DNA of 64,000 nucleotides from Clostridiales bacterium. GTDB lineage: Bacteria; Bacillota; Clostridia; Christensenellales; Pumilibacteraceae. The stretch lies in assembly GCA_022508365.1 (NCBI GenBank), contig JAFLVH010000002.1:1-64000 (forward strand), written 5' to 3'. This document shows positions 8,861 through 17,228 of the stretch, piece by piece. Under the pieces are notes generated by a model. The model worked only from the letters and a program-made list of their open reading frames with translations, did no database searches and was not told the DNA's origin. Position numbers and translations under genes: made by a program. Each line of letters opens with the position of its first letter. Position 1 is the first letter of the stretch.

Positions 8861-8867
8861 TCCATTA

Positions 8868-9518
8868 TTATTTTGTGCCGAAAAGTCTGTCGCCGGCATC
8901 GCCCAGTCCGGGCAAGATATAGCCGTTTTCGTTGAGCTTTTCGTCGAGCACAGCGACAAAGATCTTTACGTCCTTGTGCGCGGTAGCAAGCTTTTCCACA
9001 CCCTCCGGCGCGGCGATTATCGACATTTGGCGTATGTCCTTGCAGCCCTTGCGCTTTAACAGGTCTATCGCCGCCGCAGCGCTGCCGCCGGTAGCCAGCA
9101 TGGGATCGAGCACTATCGCGCGCATGTTTTCTATTCCTTGCGGAAGCTTGCAGTAGTATTCCTGCGGCTCCAGCGTCTCCTCGTCGCGGTACATACCTAT
9201 GTGCCCTACCTTGGCAGTCGGGAACAGCGTGTGTACGCCGGCGACCATGCCAAGCCCGGCGCGTAGCACAGGTATAATCGCAACCGAGTTTTCCTTTACC
9301 ATCTGCTGCTTGCATTTGACAAGCGGAGTTGTCACTTCAACCTCGTGCGTGGGCATGTCCTTGAACGCCTCGTACGTTAGGAGCATGGTTATTTCCTCAA
9401 CCAGCTCGCGGAAGTCCTTGGTCTTTGTGTCGACCGACCGCAGCATAGCTATCTTGTGGTTGATGAGCGGATGGCTTAATATCGTCACATTATCGAATTG
9501 TTTCATTTTTTTCTCCAA
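8868..9518 (-). CDS. upp: Uracil phosphoribosyltransferase
   Basis: [47 protein letters not shown]...[17 protein letters not shown]...; probable start at MKQFD. Confidence 0.95.
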   Translation of the reverse strand: MEKKMKQFDNVTILSHPLINHKIAMLRSVDTKTKDFRELVEEITMLLTYEAFKDMPTHEVEVTTPLVKCKQQMVKENSVAIIPVLRAGLGMVAGVHTLFPTAKVGHIGMYRDEETLEPQEYYCKLPQGIENMRAIVLDPMLATGGSAAAAIDLLKRKGCKDIRQMSIIAAPEGVEKLATAHKDVKIFVAVLDEKLNENGYILPGLGDAGDRLFGTK

Positions 9519-9524
9519 AGCATT

Positions 9525-10988
9525 TTACTCGCCGTCTTCGGTAGCCGCCGCCTCGTCAGTCGCGTCGGGCTTCGCTACGGTGTCGGCTTCAGCATTTTCC
9601 ACTTCGGCGGTTTCCGCCTTTTTGCCGCCAAGGTTGACGAGTAGGTTGGTGACAATGCCGAGTATAAGCGCGCAAGCAACCGCAGTTAGCGTTACCTTTC
9701 CGATACTGAGCACCATGCCGCCCACGCCTGCTATGAGAATAATGCATACCGTGAACAGGTTGCGGTTGTCGTTAAGATCTACCTTTTGGATCATCTTAAG
9801 ACCGGATACTGCGATAAAGCCGTAAAGCGCAATGCACACGCCGCCCATTACGCAGTTGGGTATGCTGGCAAGGAAGAGCGTAAACGGCGCGAGGAAGGCG
9901 GCAAGTATCGCCATGCACGCCGTAACCAAAATGGTGATGACCGACGCGTTGCGAGAGATAGCGACGCAGCCTACAGATTCGCCGTAAGTGGTGTTGGGGC
10001 AGCCGCCGAAGAGCGCACCCGCCATCGAGCCGATACCGTCGCCGAGTAGCGTACGGTGAAGACCGGGGTCTTTAAGCAAGTCGTGCTCGATAATGGAGGA
10101 AATGTTTTTGTGATCGGCAAGGTGTTCGGCAAACACGACAAACGCGACAGGTATGTACGCAACCGCTATCGAACCGATATACGCGCCGATATTGGTGTTG
10201 CCGTAGCCGCCGCCGTGCGCGTTGAACGCGGTAAGGAATGTAAAGTCGGGGTACCACGCCGAGCCCTGACTGAGCGAACTGAATGTTTCAAAGTTGATTA
10301 TGCGCATTGCTTCTGCGCCATCGATATAGCTGAAACCGGTGAAAATTGCAGCTAATGCATAGCCGGCGAGAATACCGATAATAAACGGTATCATCTTCAT
10401 CATCTTTTTGCCGTAAACCGAGCATGCGACCGTTACGCCAAGCGTTACGAGGCCACAGATAAGGCATAGCCACGCCGTGGTATCCATTATGTAACCGCCG
10501 TCATATGAAGCATAGCCGTAAAATCCGCTACTGACCAAATCCTTGATGGCGTTGCCGGAAAGCGAAAGTCCGATTATGGCAACAGTAGGGCCTATGACGA
10601 CCGCAGGCATAAGCTTGTCTATCCATTTAGTTCCGACAAACTTAACAACTACGGCGATTACCACGTACACAAGTCCTGCAAATATCGCGCCGACAAGCAG
10701 ACCAAGATAGCCGAGTGACATGGATACGCCACCTGCAAAAGCCGCCGCCATCGAACCGAGGAACGCGAACGAACTGCCCAAGAATACGGGGCTTTTAAAC
10801 TTTGTTAAAAGTAAGTACACGATTGTGCCGACGCCCGCGCCGAAAAGAGCCGCCGCAGGCTGCATGCCGTTGCCTACAATCATGGGTACAGCGATAGTTG
10901 CTGCCAGGATTGCAAGAAGCTGTTGTAGCGAAAAAAGAACAAGACGCCCTGCTTTGGGTCTGTCCTTAACGCCGTAGATCATTTCCAT
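9525..10988 (-). CDS. uraA: Uracil/xanthine permease
   Basis: MIYGVKDRPKAGRLVLFSLQQLLAILAATIAVPMIVG..., NCS2 family; SD AGGAG; adjacent to upp. Confidence 0.93.
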   Translation of the reverse strand: MEMIYGVKDRPKAGRLVLFSLQQLLAILAATIAVPMIVGNGMQPAAALFGAGVGTIVYLLLTKFKSPVFLGSSFAFLGSMAAAFAGGVSMSLGYLGLLVGAIFAGLVYVVIAVVVKFVGTKWIDKLMPAVVIGPTVAIIGLSLSGNAIKDLVSSGFYGYASYDGGYIMDTTAWLCLICGLVTLGVTVACSVYGKKMMKMIPFIIGILAGYALAAIFTGFSYIDGAEAMRIINFETFSSLSQGSAWYPDFTFLTAFNAHGGGYGNTNIGAYIGSIAVAYIPVAFVVFAEHLADHKNISSIIEHDLLKDPGLHRTLLGDGIGSMAGALFGGCPNTTYGESVGCVAISRNASVITILVTACMAILAAFLAPFTLFLASIPNCVMGGVCIALYGFIAVSGLKMIQKVDLNDNRNLFTVCIILIAGVGGMVLSIGKVTLTAVACALILGIVTNLLVNLGGKKAETAEVENAEADTVAKPDATDEAAATEDGE

Positions 10989-11071
10989 AATGGCTTTCTC
11001 CTATTGTGTTTTTTAGTCCTTCCGGACACTCTACCGCATATGATAACAAATATCGACAAAAATGTCAATAG

Positions 11072-11139
11072 AATTCGGATTTATGAATTCGGATTTTTTT
11101 GGTAAACAAAACCGACACAATTCTTAATTCTTAATTGAA
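11072..11139. repeat. Two heptamer tandem repeat blocks (11072-11099; 11119-11139)
   Basis: aattcgg atttatg aattcgg atttttt ; aattctt aattctt aattgaa. Confidence 0.6.
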
Positions 11140-11165
11140 AAAATCCGCCTGAGCGGATTTTTATA
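11138..11165. terminator. Terminator overlapping the 3' end of the response regulator gene
   Basis: AAAAATCCGC-ctga-GCGGATTTTT. Confidence 0.8.
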
Positions 11166-11820
11166 GGATTGCTTTATAGCCCATGCCTCTTACGGTAACT
11201 ATCTTGTCGCGGTGATTGCCGAGGGACTTGCGCAGCATCTTTATATGCGTATCGACGGTGCGGTCGTCGCCGTAGTAGTCGAAGCCCCAGATTTTATCGA
11301 GCAGCTCCTGCCTTGTAAAAGCCTTGCCGTTGTAGCGCGCCAAAAGGAACATCAGCTCGCATTCCTTGGGGGTCATTGGCACGCGCTTTCCGCCGATAAA
11401 CACCGCGCAGCCGGCAAAGTCGATTGTTAGATTGCCGGAGGTCATCTTGTCCTCGCTAAGCGCGCCCCTTCGCATAATTGCCGCCGCGCGCGCCATGAGC
11501 TCCTTGGGGCTGAACGGTTTGGTTACGTAATCGTCTACGCCCATCTCAAAGCCGTGAAGCTTATCGTACTCCTCAACTCGCGCGGAAAGCATGATAATAG
11601 GCGTGTTTTTGCTTTTGCGTATTTCCTTAGTCGCGGAAAACCCGTCGAGCTTGGGCATCATAGCGTCCATGATGATCATATCAAAATCGGTTTCGCGCGC
11701 CTTTTTTACGGCGTCCATGCCGTCCGCGGCGAACTCCGTTTCGTAGCCTTCAAACTCGCAATATTCCTTGATGACCTGGCGGATGCCCTGTTCATCGTCT
11801 GCTATAAGAAACTTTGCCAT
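11161..11820 (-). CDS. OmpR/PhoB-family response regulator
   Basis: MAKFLIADDEQGIRQVIKEYCEFEGYETEFAADGMDAVKKARETDFDMIIMDAMMPKLDG... REC plus winged helix; SD AGAGGTG. Confidence 0.93.
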   Translation of the reverse strand: MAKFLIADDEQGIRQVIKEYCEFEGYETEFAADGMDAVKKARETDFDMIIMDAMMPKLDGFSATKEIRKSKNTPIIMLSARVEEYDKLHGFEMGVDDYVTKPFSPKELMARAAAIMRRGALSEDKMTSGNLTIDFAGCAVFIGGKRVPMTPKECELMFLLARYNGKAFTRQELLDKIWGFDYYGDDRTVDTHIKMLRKSLGNHRDKIVTVRGMGYKAIL

Positions 11821-11920
11821 ATTACACCTCTGAGCTTTATACCGTTCCGGTTAACAGTCCGCATTCGGTATGATTTTCTTCTCGTTCCCCCTGCGACTTC
11901 TTTCTCCCCTTTTTCTCCTT

Positions 11921-14731
11921 TTATTTCAGTTTGATAGCGCTCAAGATTTTTGTGAGGATTGTGACAACAAAGTAGCTTGCAAGCACCACCGTGGAAACAA
12001 AGCACAGCTGCGTAAAATCCAGTTTGACGATGCCTATGTCCGGCATGAAATATATAAAGCCCAGCGTCAGCGCAATTACGCTTATCATAAGCACCGTGCG
12101 GAATGTGTTGAACGGCTCGCACTGCTTAAACAGCACCATCATGCCCACGCACGTGATTGCAATAACCATCATGGATATAAGCTGCGGCGGATATTTGTCC
12201 GCGCTTGTCATGGGCAGGTTGAAGAACATGTTGTACATATACATAGTCATAACGCCCAAAACAAGCGCCACCCCGCCCGGCACGGCGCGCGATACGACGT
12301 TTGACAGGAATTTACCGCGAATAATGTTTTTGTTGCCCTGCAGCGCCAAGAAGAAGGACGGAATGCCTATAATGCAAACCTCAAGCGCCATAAGATTATT
12401 GGTGGCAAGCGGATACGTCTTTTGCATTGCCAAAAATATTATGGACAACACTATCGACATGAACGTCTTCATAAGAAACATTGCGGACGAAGCCTGAATG
12501 TTGTTGACAACGCGCCGACCTTCCATAACGACGTCGGGCATGGACGTAAAGTCGTTGTTTAAAAGCACCAAGTGGCTGACGTTTCTTGCCGCCTCCGCGC
12601 CGGACGCCATGGCGACCGAACAATCAGCCTCGCGCATAGCGAGTATGTCGTTTACGCCGTCGCCCGTCATTGCCACGGTGTGATTTTTCGCCTTTATCGC
12701 GCCGATTAGCAGCCGCTTTTGCTCGGGCGTTACCCTGCCGAAAACGGTATACTTGTGCGCCGCTTCTATTACGTCCTTGTCGGAAAAGCCTTCAAGCGAC
12801 ACGTACAGCTCGGCGTTTTCCACGCCCACACGCCGCGCGACCTCGGACACCGTCATGGGATTGTCGCCCGAAATGACCTTGATAGCGACGTTGTTCTCCT
12901 TGAACCAGCGGATAGTGTCCACCGCATCCTCTCTGATATGGTCCTCTATAACCAAAAGACACACGGGTCTACGCACTGCCGGCAGCTTTTCGCCGACGAT
13001 ATCCGCAGGCGAATGCGCAAGCACAAGCACCCTAAAGCCGTTTTGCGCGTTTTCCTTGATGATGCGCTCTATGCGAACGCCCATATCCTTCAGCACAAAC
13101 TCGGGCGCGCCAAGCATGTATGTGCCCTCGCCCTCAAACGACGCCGCGGACAGCTTGCGCTGCGAGGAAAACGGCAAGACGGCTTTGGGGTTGAGCGCCT
13201 TGCTGTACCCGAACTTAGCGGCAAGCGCAAGCGCGGTCTGGTTGTTGTCGCCGGTTGCCGTAAGCAGCGAGCCTATAATATCGGCTATGGGATAATGGTT
13301 GTCAAAGCCCTTGATCTCTATTACGTTGTTTACTTCCATCGACCCGTCCGTGATAGTGCCGGTTTTGTCCAAGCACAAAACGTCCACGCGCGCAAGCATC
13401 TCTATACAGTACAAGTCCTGCACCAACGTCTGTTTGCGCGCAAGCCTCAAAACGGATGCGGCAAGCGCAAGCGAAGTCAAAAGGAACATGCCCGACGGTA
13501 TCATGCCTATGACCGAACCCGCCGCGCCGGTGACAATTCTGTTCCAGTCGGAATAGGTTGCCTTCTGTCCCACGGGCACGATGTCGCGATAAGCAATCCA
13601 CACCATTAGCGCGCCTATGGCTATGATAAACGGCGAAAGCACCTTTATTATAAGCTTTATTGAGGACATAAGCTCGCTCTTGGGCTTTTTGTACTTTTTG
13701 GCATGGGAAGTGAGCGTTTCCACATAGTTGGAGGAGCCCACCTTGTCGACGCGAGCCACCACCGATCCGCTGCTTAAAAACGAACCGCTGTACAGCACGT
13801 CGCCCACGCGTTTTTTAACGGGCTCGCTCTCACCGGTCAGCATGGACTCGTTTACTTCGCACTCGCCCTTTACAACAATCGAATCGGTACAAATCTGCTT
13901 GCCCATCTCAAAGCAAATGATATCGTCGAGAACGACGTCGGCAGTGGGTATAACGCACCTTTCGCCCTCTCTTATGACAACCGCGCTCGGCGCAGACACC
14001 AGCGACAGCTTGTCAATCTTCATCTTGGAGCGAATCTCCTGGAATATGCCTATAACGACGTTGGCGGTGATTATGACTATAAAGAACAGCTGCGTAGCGC
14101 CTGCGCCCACCGCCAGCAGCGCCCCGGCAACAATAAACGTCAAAATATTGAAGAACGTGAAAATATTGGATACGAAAATGGAAAGATAGCTCTTGCCGCT
14201 ATTCTTTTTGACAAAGTTGTCATAACCCTGCTCGGAGCGGATTCGCACTATCTCGTTGGACAAGCCCACCTCGGGGTCGGGATTATACCGTTCCGCAGTG
14301 GTCAGATCCACCGTCTTCTTTTTGCGGTGCTTGCCCGACCTGCGCCGCGACGCCGCAGCCTCGTGGCTGAGCATGTTGTTGTCCACGGTCATCGTCTTAT
14401 AGTGATACGACATGACAGGTTCGTCGGTGATGTCGTCGTCAAACACGGAGTTGTCAATTACGGACTGATCTATAGTGGCGCTGCCGGTGTATGCCGCACC
14501 GCTGTATTCCGCGTCCTTGGTTATGATGCGCTGCTCGGGCTTTTTGTCCGGTTTTTTCCGCGCGACAGGGTCGGCAACTGCGCCCACCTCGGAAAGAATC
14601 TCTTCTATCTTTGCCGTCTTGGGCGAGGCGGTCTTAGGCGTAGCCGTTTTGGGCACAGACCCTTCCGACACCGTTTTCGATTTTACGGGCGCCGCTTTGG
14701 CAGGCACCGTTTTCTTACCTTTTTCTTGCAT
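11921..14731 (-). CDS. Cation-translocating P-type ATPase with Lys/Pro/Thr-rich N-terminal extension
   Basis: DKTGTIT, LTGESEPV, TGDGVNDILAMREADCSVAMASG motifs; ~130 aa low-complexity N-terminus. Confidence 0.92.
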   Translation of the reverse strand: MQEKGKKTVPAKAAPVKSKTVSEGSVPKTATPKTASPKTAKIEEILSEVGAVADPVARKKPDKKPEQRIITKDAEYSGAAYTGSATIDQSVIDNSVFDDDITDEPVMSYHYKTMTVDNNMLSHEAAASRRRSGKHRKKKTVDLTTAERYNPDPEVGLSNEIVRIRSEQGYDNFVKKNSGKSYLSIFVSNIFTFFNILTFIVAGALLAVGAGATQLFFIVIITANVVIGIFQEIRSKMKIDKLSLVSAPSAVVIREGERCVIPTADVVLDDIICFEMGKQICTDSIVVKGECEVNESMLTGESEPVKKRVGDVLYSGSFLSSGSVVARVDKVGSSNYVETLTSHAKKYKKPKSELMSSIKLIIKVLSPFIIAIGALMVWIAYRDIVPVGQKATYSDWNRIVTGAAGSVIGMIPSGMFLLTSLALAASVLRLARKQTLVQDLYCIEMLARVDVLCLDKTGTITDGSMEVNNVIEIKGFDNHYPIADIIGSLLTATGDNNQTALALAAKFGYSKALNPKAVLPFSSQRKLSAASFEGEGTYMLGAPEFVLKDMGVRIERIIKENAQNGFRVLVLAHSPADIVGEKLPAVRRPVCLLVIEDHIREDAVDTIRWFKENNVAIKVISGDNPMTVSEVARRVGVENAELYVSLEGFSDKDVIEAAHKYTVFGRVTPEQKRLLIGAIKAKNHTVAMTGDGVNDILAMREADCSVAMASGAEAARNVSHLVLLNNDFTSMPDVVMEGRRVVNNIQASSAMFLMKTFMSIVLSIIFLAMQKTYPLATNNLMALEVCIIGIPSFFLALQGNKNIIRGKFLSNVVSRAVPGGVALVLGVMTMYMYNMFFNLPMTSADKYPPQLISMMVIAITCVGMMVLFKQCEPFNTFRTVLMISVIALTLGFIYFMPDIGIVKLDFTQLCFVSTVVLASYFVVTILTKILSAIKLK

Positions 14732-14737
14732 AACAAT

Positions 14738-14765
14738 AGTATAGCATATTATTTTTATTTGTCAA
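14738..14765 (-). promoter_or_regulatory. Promoter TTGACA-16-TATACT, 6 nt from ATG of the P-type ATPase gene
   Basis: Minus strand TTGACAAATAAAAATAATATGCTATACTATTGTTATG. Confidence 0.75.
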
Positions 14766-14784
14766 GTTTAGATTGTTCATTTAA

Positions 14785-15555
14785 TCAATCATCGGCAAAT
14801 CGCCTAAGCGCAATTTTAAGCACGCCGCGGATTGTCACCTCTAAAATCACGGACAGCACAACCGCCGTTATCACAAACGCCATAAGCATCGCCGGCTGAA
14901 AATACACCTGACTGAGCTTCATAAGCATGCCCAAGCTATCCACCGTTTGCGCAAGGATTTCCGCGCCGATAACCGCCTTTATGTTGTACGAAAACGCCGT
15001 GGCAAGGCTTTCCGGCAGTCCGCCGGCAAGACAAGGCAGATACACCGATTTAAGCATCGTAAATTTTCCGCCGCCGCACAGCACACAAATTTCTTTAAGC
15101 TCGGTCGGAGTAGTGGCAGTCCTTGCTATCGCCGCGGAATACATAATTGGAAAAATCACCAGCACACCCAAAACAACAGGCGTGACGTTGCCGCCCACCG
15201 CAAGGATAAGTATAAGCGTGACCGCCACCGCAGGCAGGGAGCGCATTACGCCGATTATGATATCCGCCACCCTCTTAAACGGCTCAAACGCCGTGGACAG
15301 CAAAAAAGCAACCAAAAAAAGCGCCGTAGCCACTGCAAACCCTACCGTGCTGCGAAGCAAAGTTCCGATTAATCCGTCCCAAAAAAACGGGTTTTGAAAA
15401 ACGTCTTTAAACGCGGAAAAAGTAGCGCCGACGGACGGCACTACAAATTCCGAATCGGTTGCCGCAGACATTGCCCACCATGCGACAAATATAATAGCCA
15501 CGGCGAGCGCAGTGTACAGCAGATTGAATATTATTGTCTTTTTTGCGCTTTTCAC
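14785..15555 (-). CDS. ABC transporter permease (SsuC/ThiX-like)
   Basis: Multi-TM BPD-type permease with ...ATTPTELKEICVLCGGGKFTMLKSVYLPCLAGGLPESLATAFSYNIKAVIGAE...; overlaps upstream SBP gene. Confidence 0.85.
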   Translation of the reverse strand: MKSAKKTIIFNLLYTALAVAIIFVAWWAMSAATDSEFVVPSVGATFSAFKDVFQNPFFWDGLIGTLLRSTVGFAVATALFLVAFLLSTAFEPFKRVADIIIGVMRSLPAVAVTLILILAVGGNVTPVVLGVLVIFPIMYSAAIARTATTPTELKEICVLCGGGKFTMLKSVYLPCLAGGLPESLATAFSYNIKAVIGAEILAQTVDSLGMLMKLSQVYFQPAMLMAFVITAVVLSVILEVTIRGVLKIALRRFADD

Positions 15556-16574
15556 GATTGATAGTAGAATTTGTCGTCGGGCACCTTGTCGAGTACAGGC
15601 GTACCGAGACCGTATGCGGTAAGTCCGCTAAGCTGTGTAAAGTACGCATTGCAACGCGCTTTAGCGTCACTTGCGGAAACATATGATATATTGCAACGCT
15701 GTACAATTTGCGCAGTGAGCGCGGCAAGCGTTGTTTGATTGCCTTCCTTCATGTTGTCCGCAACGGCCTGGCGCGCTTTGTCCGGATTTTGTTCCGCCCA
15801 ACCGTCGCTGTCCTTGACCGCAGTCAAAAATTTATCGACGTCGGCTTTTCTGTTTTTTACGAGCGATCCCTTTGCCACCAAGCATGCTTGAGGAAATTTC
15901 TGTCCGTCAAACGCGGCTTCCCATTGCTGCTGCATATCCATGGATATTTTTCCGCCGGTAGCGTTTATCGCATTTGTCACGGCAGGCTCGCCCAAAAGAA
16001 TGTAATCGAGCTTGTTCTGCTTGTACATGGGTATCAACGCAGTGGCGGCGTTGTAGTAAAGCGCGACCTTACCGTTTACCGCGGTTTCGGAGATTACGCT
16101 GTCTATATTCGCATTCTTTAACAGCATGCGCAACGTGTTGTCCGGAACACTGCCCTGCCCGATCACGCCCAGCCGCTTGCCTTTGAGGTCGGAGAGCGAA
16201 ACGTCCTGCTCGCCGCCCACCATATAAAGATTGCCGTGCGTATTGACGGACAGCATAACTATCTCCACATTGCCGTTATATAATTTAGCCGCAGCGTCAA
16301 TCGGCATTATCGCCATGTCTGCCGTGCCGTTAGCGACAACTCCGCCTATTGTTTCGGACGGAACGACCGTAAAGTCAAAACCGTCATATCCGCTGTCCAT
16401 GACAGATGCTAGCGCAATAGCCGGAGCGCCGTCCGGCATGTATACGTGCACTGTTTCTTTATCGCCGCCTGTCGGGTCGCCCTGTGTTTTGCCGCTTTGT
16501 CCGCTTCCGCAAGCAGTTAGCGGAAATACAAGTGCCAGCGAGACCGCGCAAACTAAATAACCGAGTTTTTTCAT
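15552..16574 (-). CDS. ABC transporter substrate-binding lipoprotein (NMT1/SsuA-like)
   Basis: MKKLGYLVCAVSLALVFPLTACGSGQ lipobox; VHVYMPDGAPAIALASVMDSG...GGVVANGTADMAIMPID. Confidence 0.85.
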   Translation of the reverse strand: MKKLGYLVCAVSLALVFPLTACGSGQSGKTQGDPTGGDKETVHVYMPDGAPAIALASVMDSGYDGFDFTVVPSETIGGVVANGTADMAIMPIDAAAKLYNGNVEIVMLSVNTHGNLYMVGGEQDVSLSDLKGKRLGVIGQGSVPDNTLRMLLKNANIDSVISETAVNGKVALYYNAATALIPMYKQNKLDYILLGEPAVTNAINATGGKISMDMQQQWEAAFDGQKFPQACLVAKGSLVKNRKADVDKFLTAVKDSDGWAEQNPDKARQAVADNMKEGNQTTLAALTAQIVQRCNISYVSASDAKARCNAYFTQLSGLTAYGLGTPVLDKVPDDKFYYQS

Positions 16575-16616
16575 AATAATTACTCTCCTTTATAAAATAT
16601 TATCCGAATTTAGATA

Positions 16617-16862
16617 TTATCTGAACAAAGCCTTAGCGCTGACGCCGTCAATCTTGCCGAGCTTGCCGGTGAGCGCGTTGATAGCGTTTTGCGGCGCGTC
16701 AAGCACAACGGTAATTGCGCTGACGCCTCGCTCGCGCATAGGAAGCCCCATACGCCCCACAATATAAGTAGCGTAATCGTGCAGTACGGCGTTAACCTCT
16801 TCCACCGCCCTGCCGTCCGATACTATTATGCCGATAAGCGCTATTCTGCAATCGTTTTCCAT
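16617..16862 (-). CDS. TM1266-family iron-only hydrogenase system putative regulator
   Basis: MENDCRIALIGIIVSDGRAVEEVNAVLHDYATYIVGRMGLPMRERGVSAITVVLDAPQNAINALTGKLGKIDGVSAKALF. Confidence 0.85.
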   Translation of the reverse strand: MENDCRIALIGIIVSDGRAVEEVNAVLHDYATYIVGRMGLPMRERGVSAITVVLDAPQNAINALTGKLGKIDGVSAKALFR

Positions 16863-16894
16863 AAAAAAACACCCTCCGATAAAATCGAAAGGCG
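16863..16894 (-). terminator. Intrinsic terminator/SD-sequestering hairpin abutting the TM1266-like start codon
   Basis: Minus RNA CGCCUUUCGAU-UUU-AUCGGAGGGUG-UUUUUUU-AUG; 11-bp stem with three G-U pairs, SD GGAGGG in the 3' arm. Confidence 0.75.
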
Positions 16895-17125
16895 CAAAAA
16901 ACGGCTATGCCGAAAAAGACATTGTCAAGGAGACTTTTGCATATGTGACGCGCCAAGATTGCGTAAGAAATTTGTGCGATACGAAGGACATGCGTTGCGT
17001 TCGTAGCAACGCTACGGGCGCGACACATAGACGCACGTAGCACGCAAATTTATAGCAAGATTGGTGCACGAACTTGTGCAAAGGCTCCAAGCCGTCTTTG
17101 CCGTCAGCGCGCTTTCGACTCAGAC
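16863..17125 (-). ncRNA. Candidate structured leader RNA (possible cis-regulator) of the TM1266-like/ABC transporter genes
   Basis: Promoter upstream (17132-17160), ~150-nt imperfect hairpin (16934-17083), terminator-SD hairpin before ATG. Confidence 0.45.
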
Positions 17126-17131
17126 AATATC

Positions 17132-17160
17132 AGTATATGCTCCGCACACACAATTGTCAA
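17132..17160 (-). promoter_or_regulatory. Promoter TTGACA-17-TATACT for the leader RNA
   Basis: Minus strand TTGACAATTGTGTGTGCGGAGCATATACT. Confidence 0.75.
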
Positions 17161-17175
17161 GCGTTTTGCGGCAAG

Positions 17176-17207
17176 CAAAAACGCCGCCCTATCGGACGAC
17201 GTTTTTT
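17176..17207 (-). terminator. Terminator of the zinc-ribbon membrane protein gene
   Basis: Minus AAAAAACGTCGTCC-gata-GGGCGGCGTTTTTGC. Confidence 0.65.
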
Positions 17208-17228
17208 ACTGTATTGCATTACATTAGT

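Noticed and set aside
10990-11070. Pyrimidine-type attenuator or preQ1-like riboswitch upstream of uraA
   Set aside because: Only a short GTCC-GGAA-GGAC hairpin; no terminator or PyrR-box sequence recognised
12719-13609. 296-aa plus-strand ORF
   Set aside because: Antisense to the P-type ATPase catalytic core
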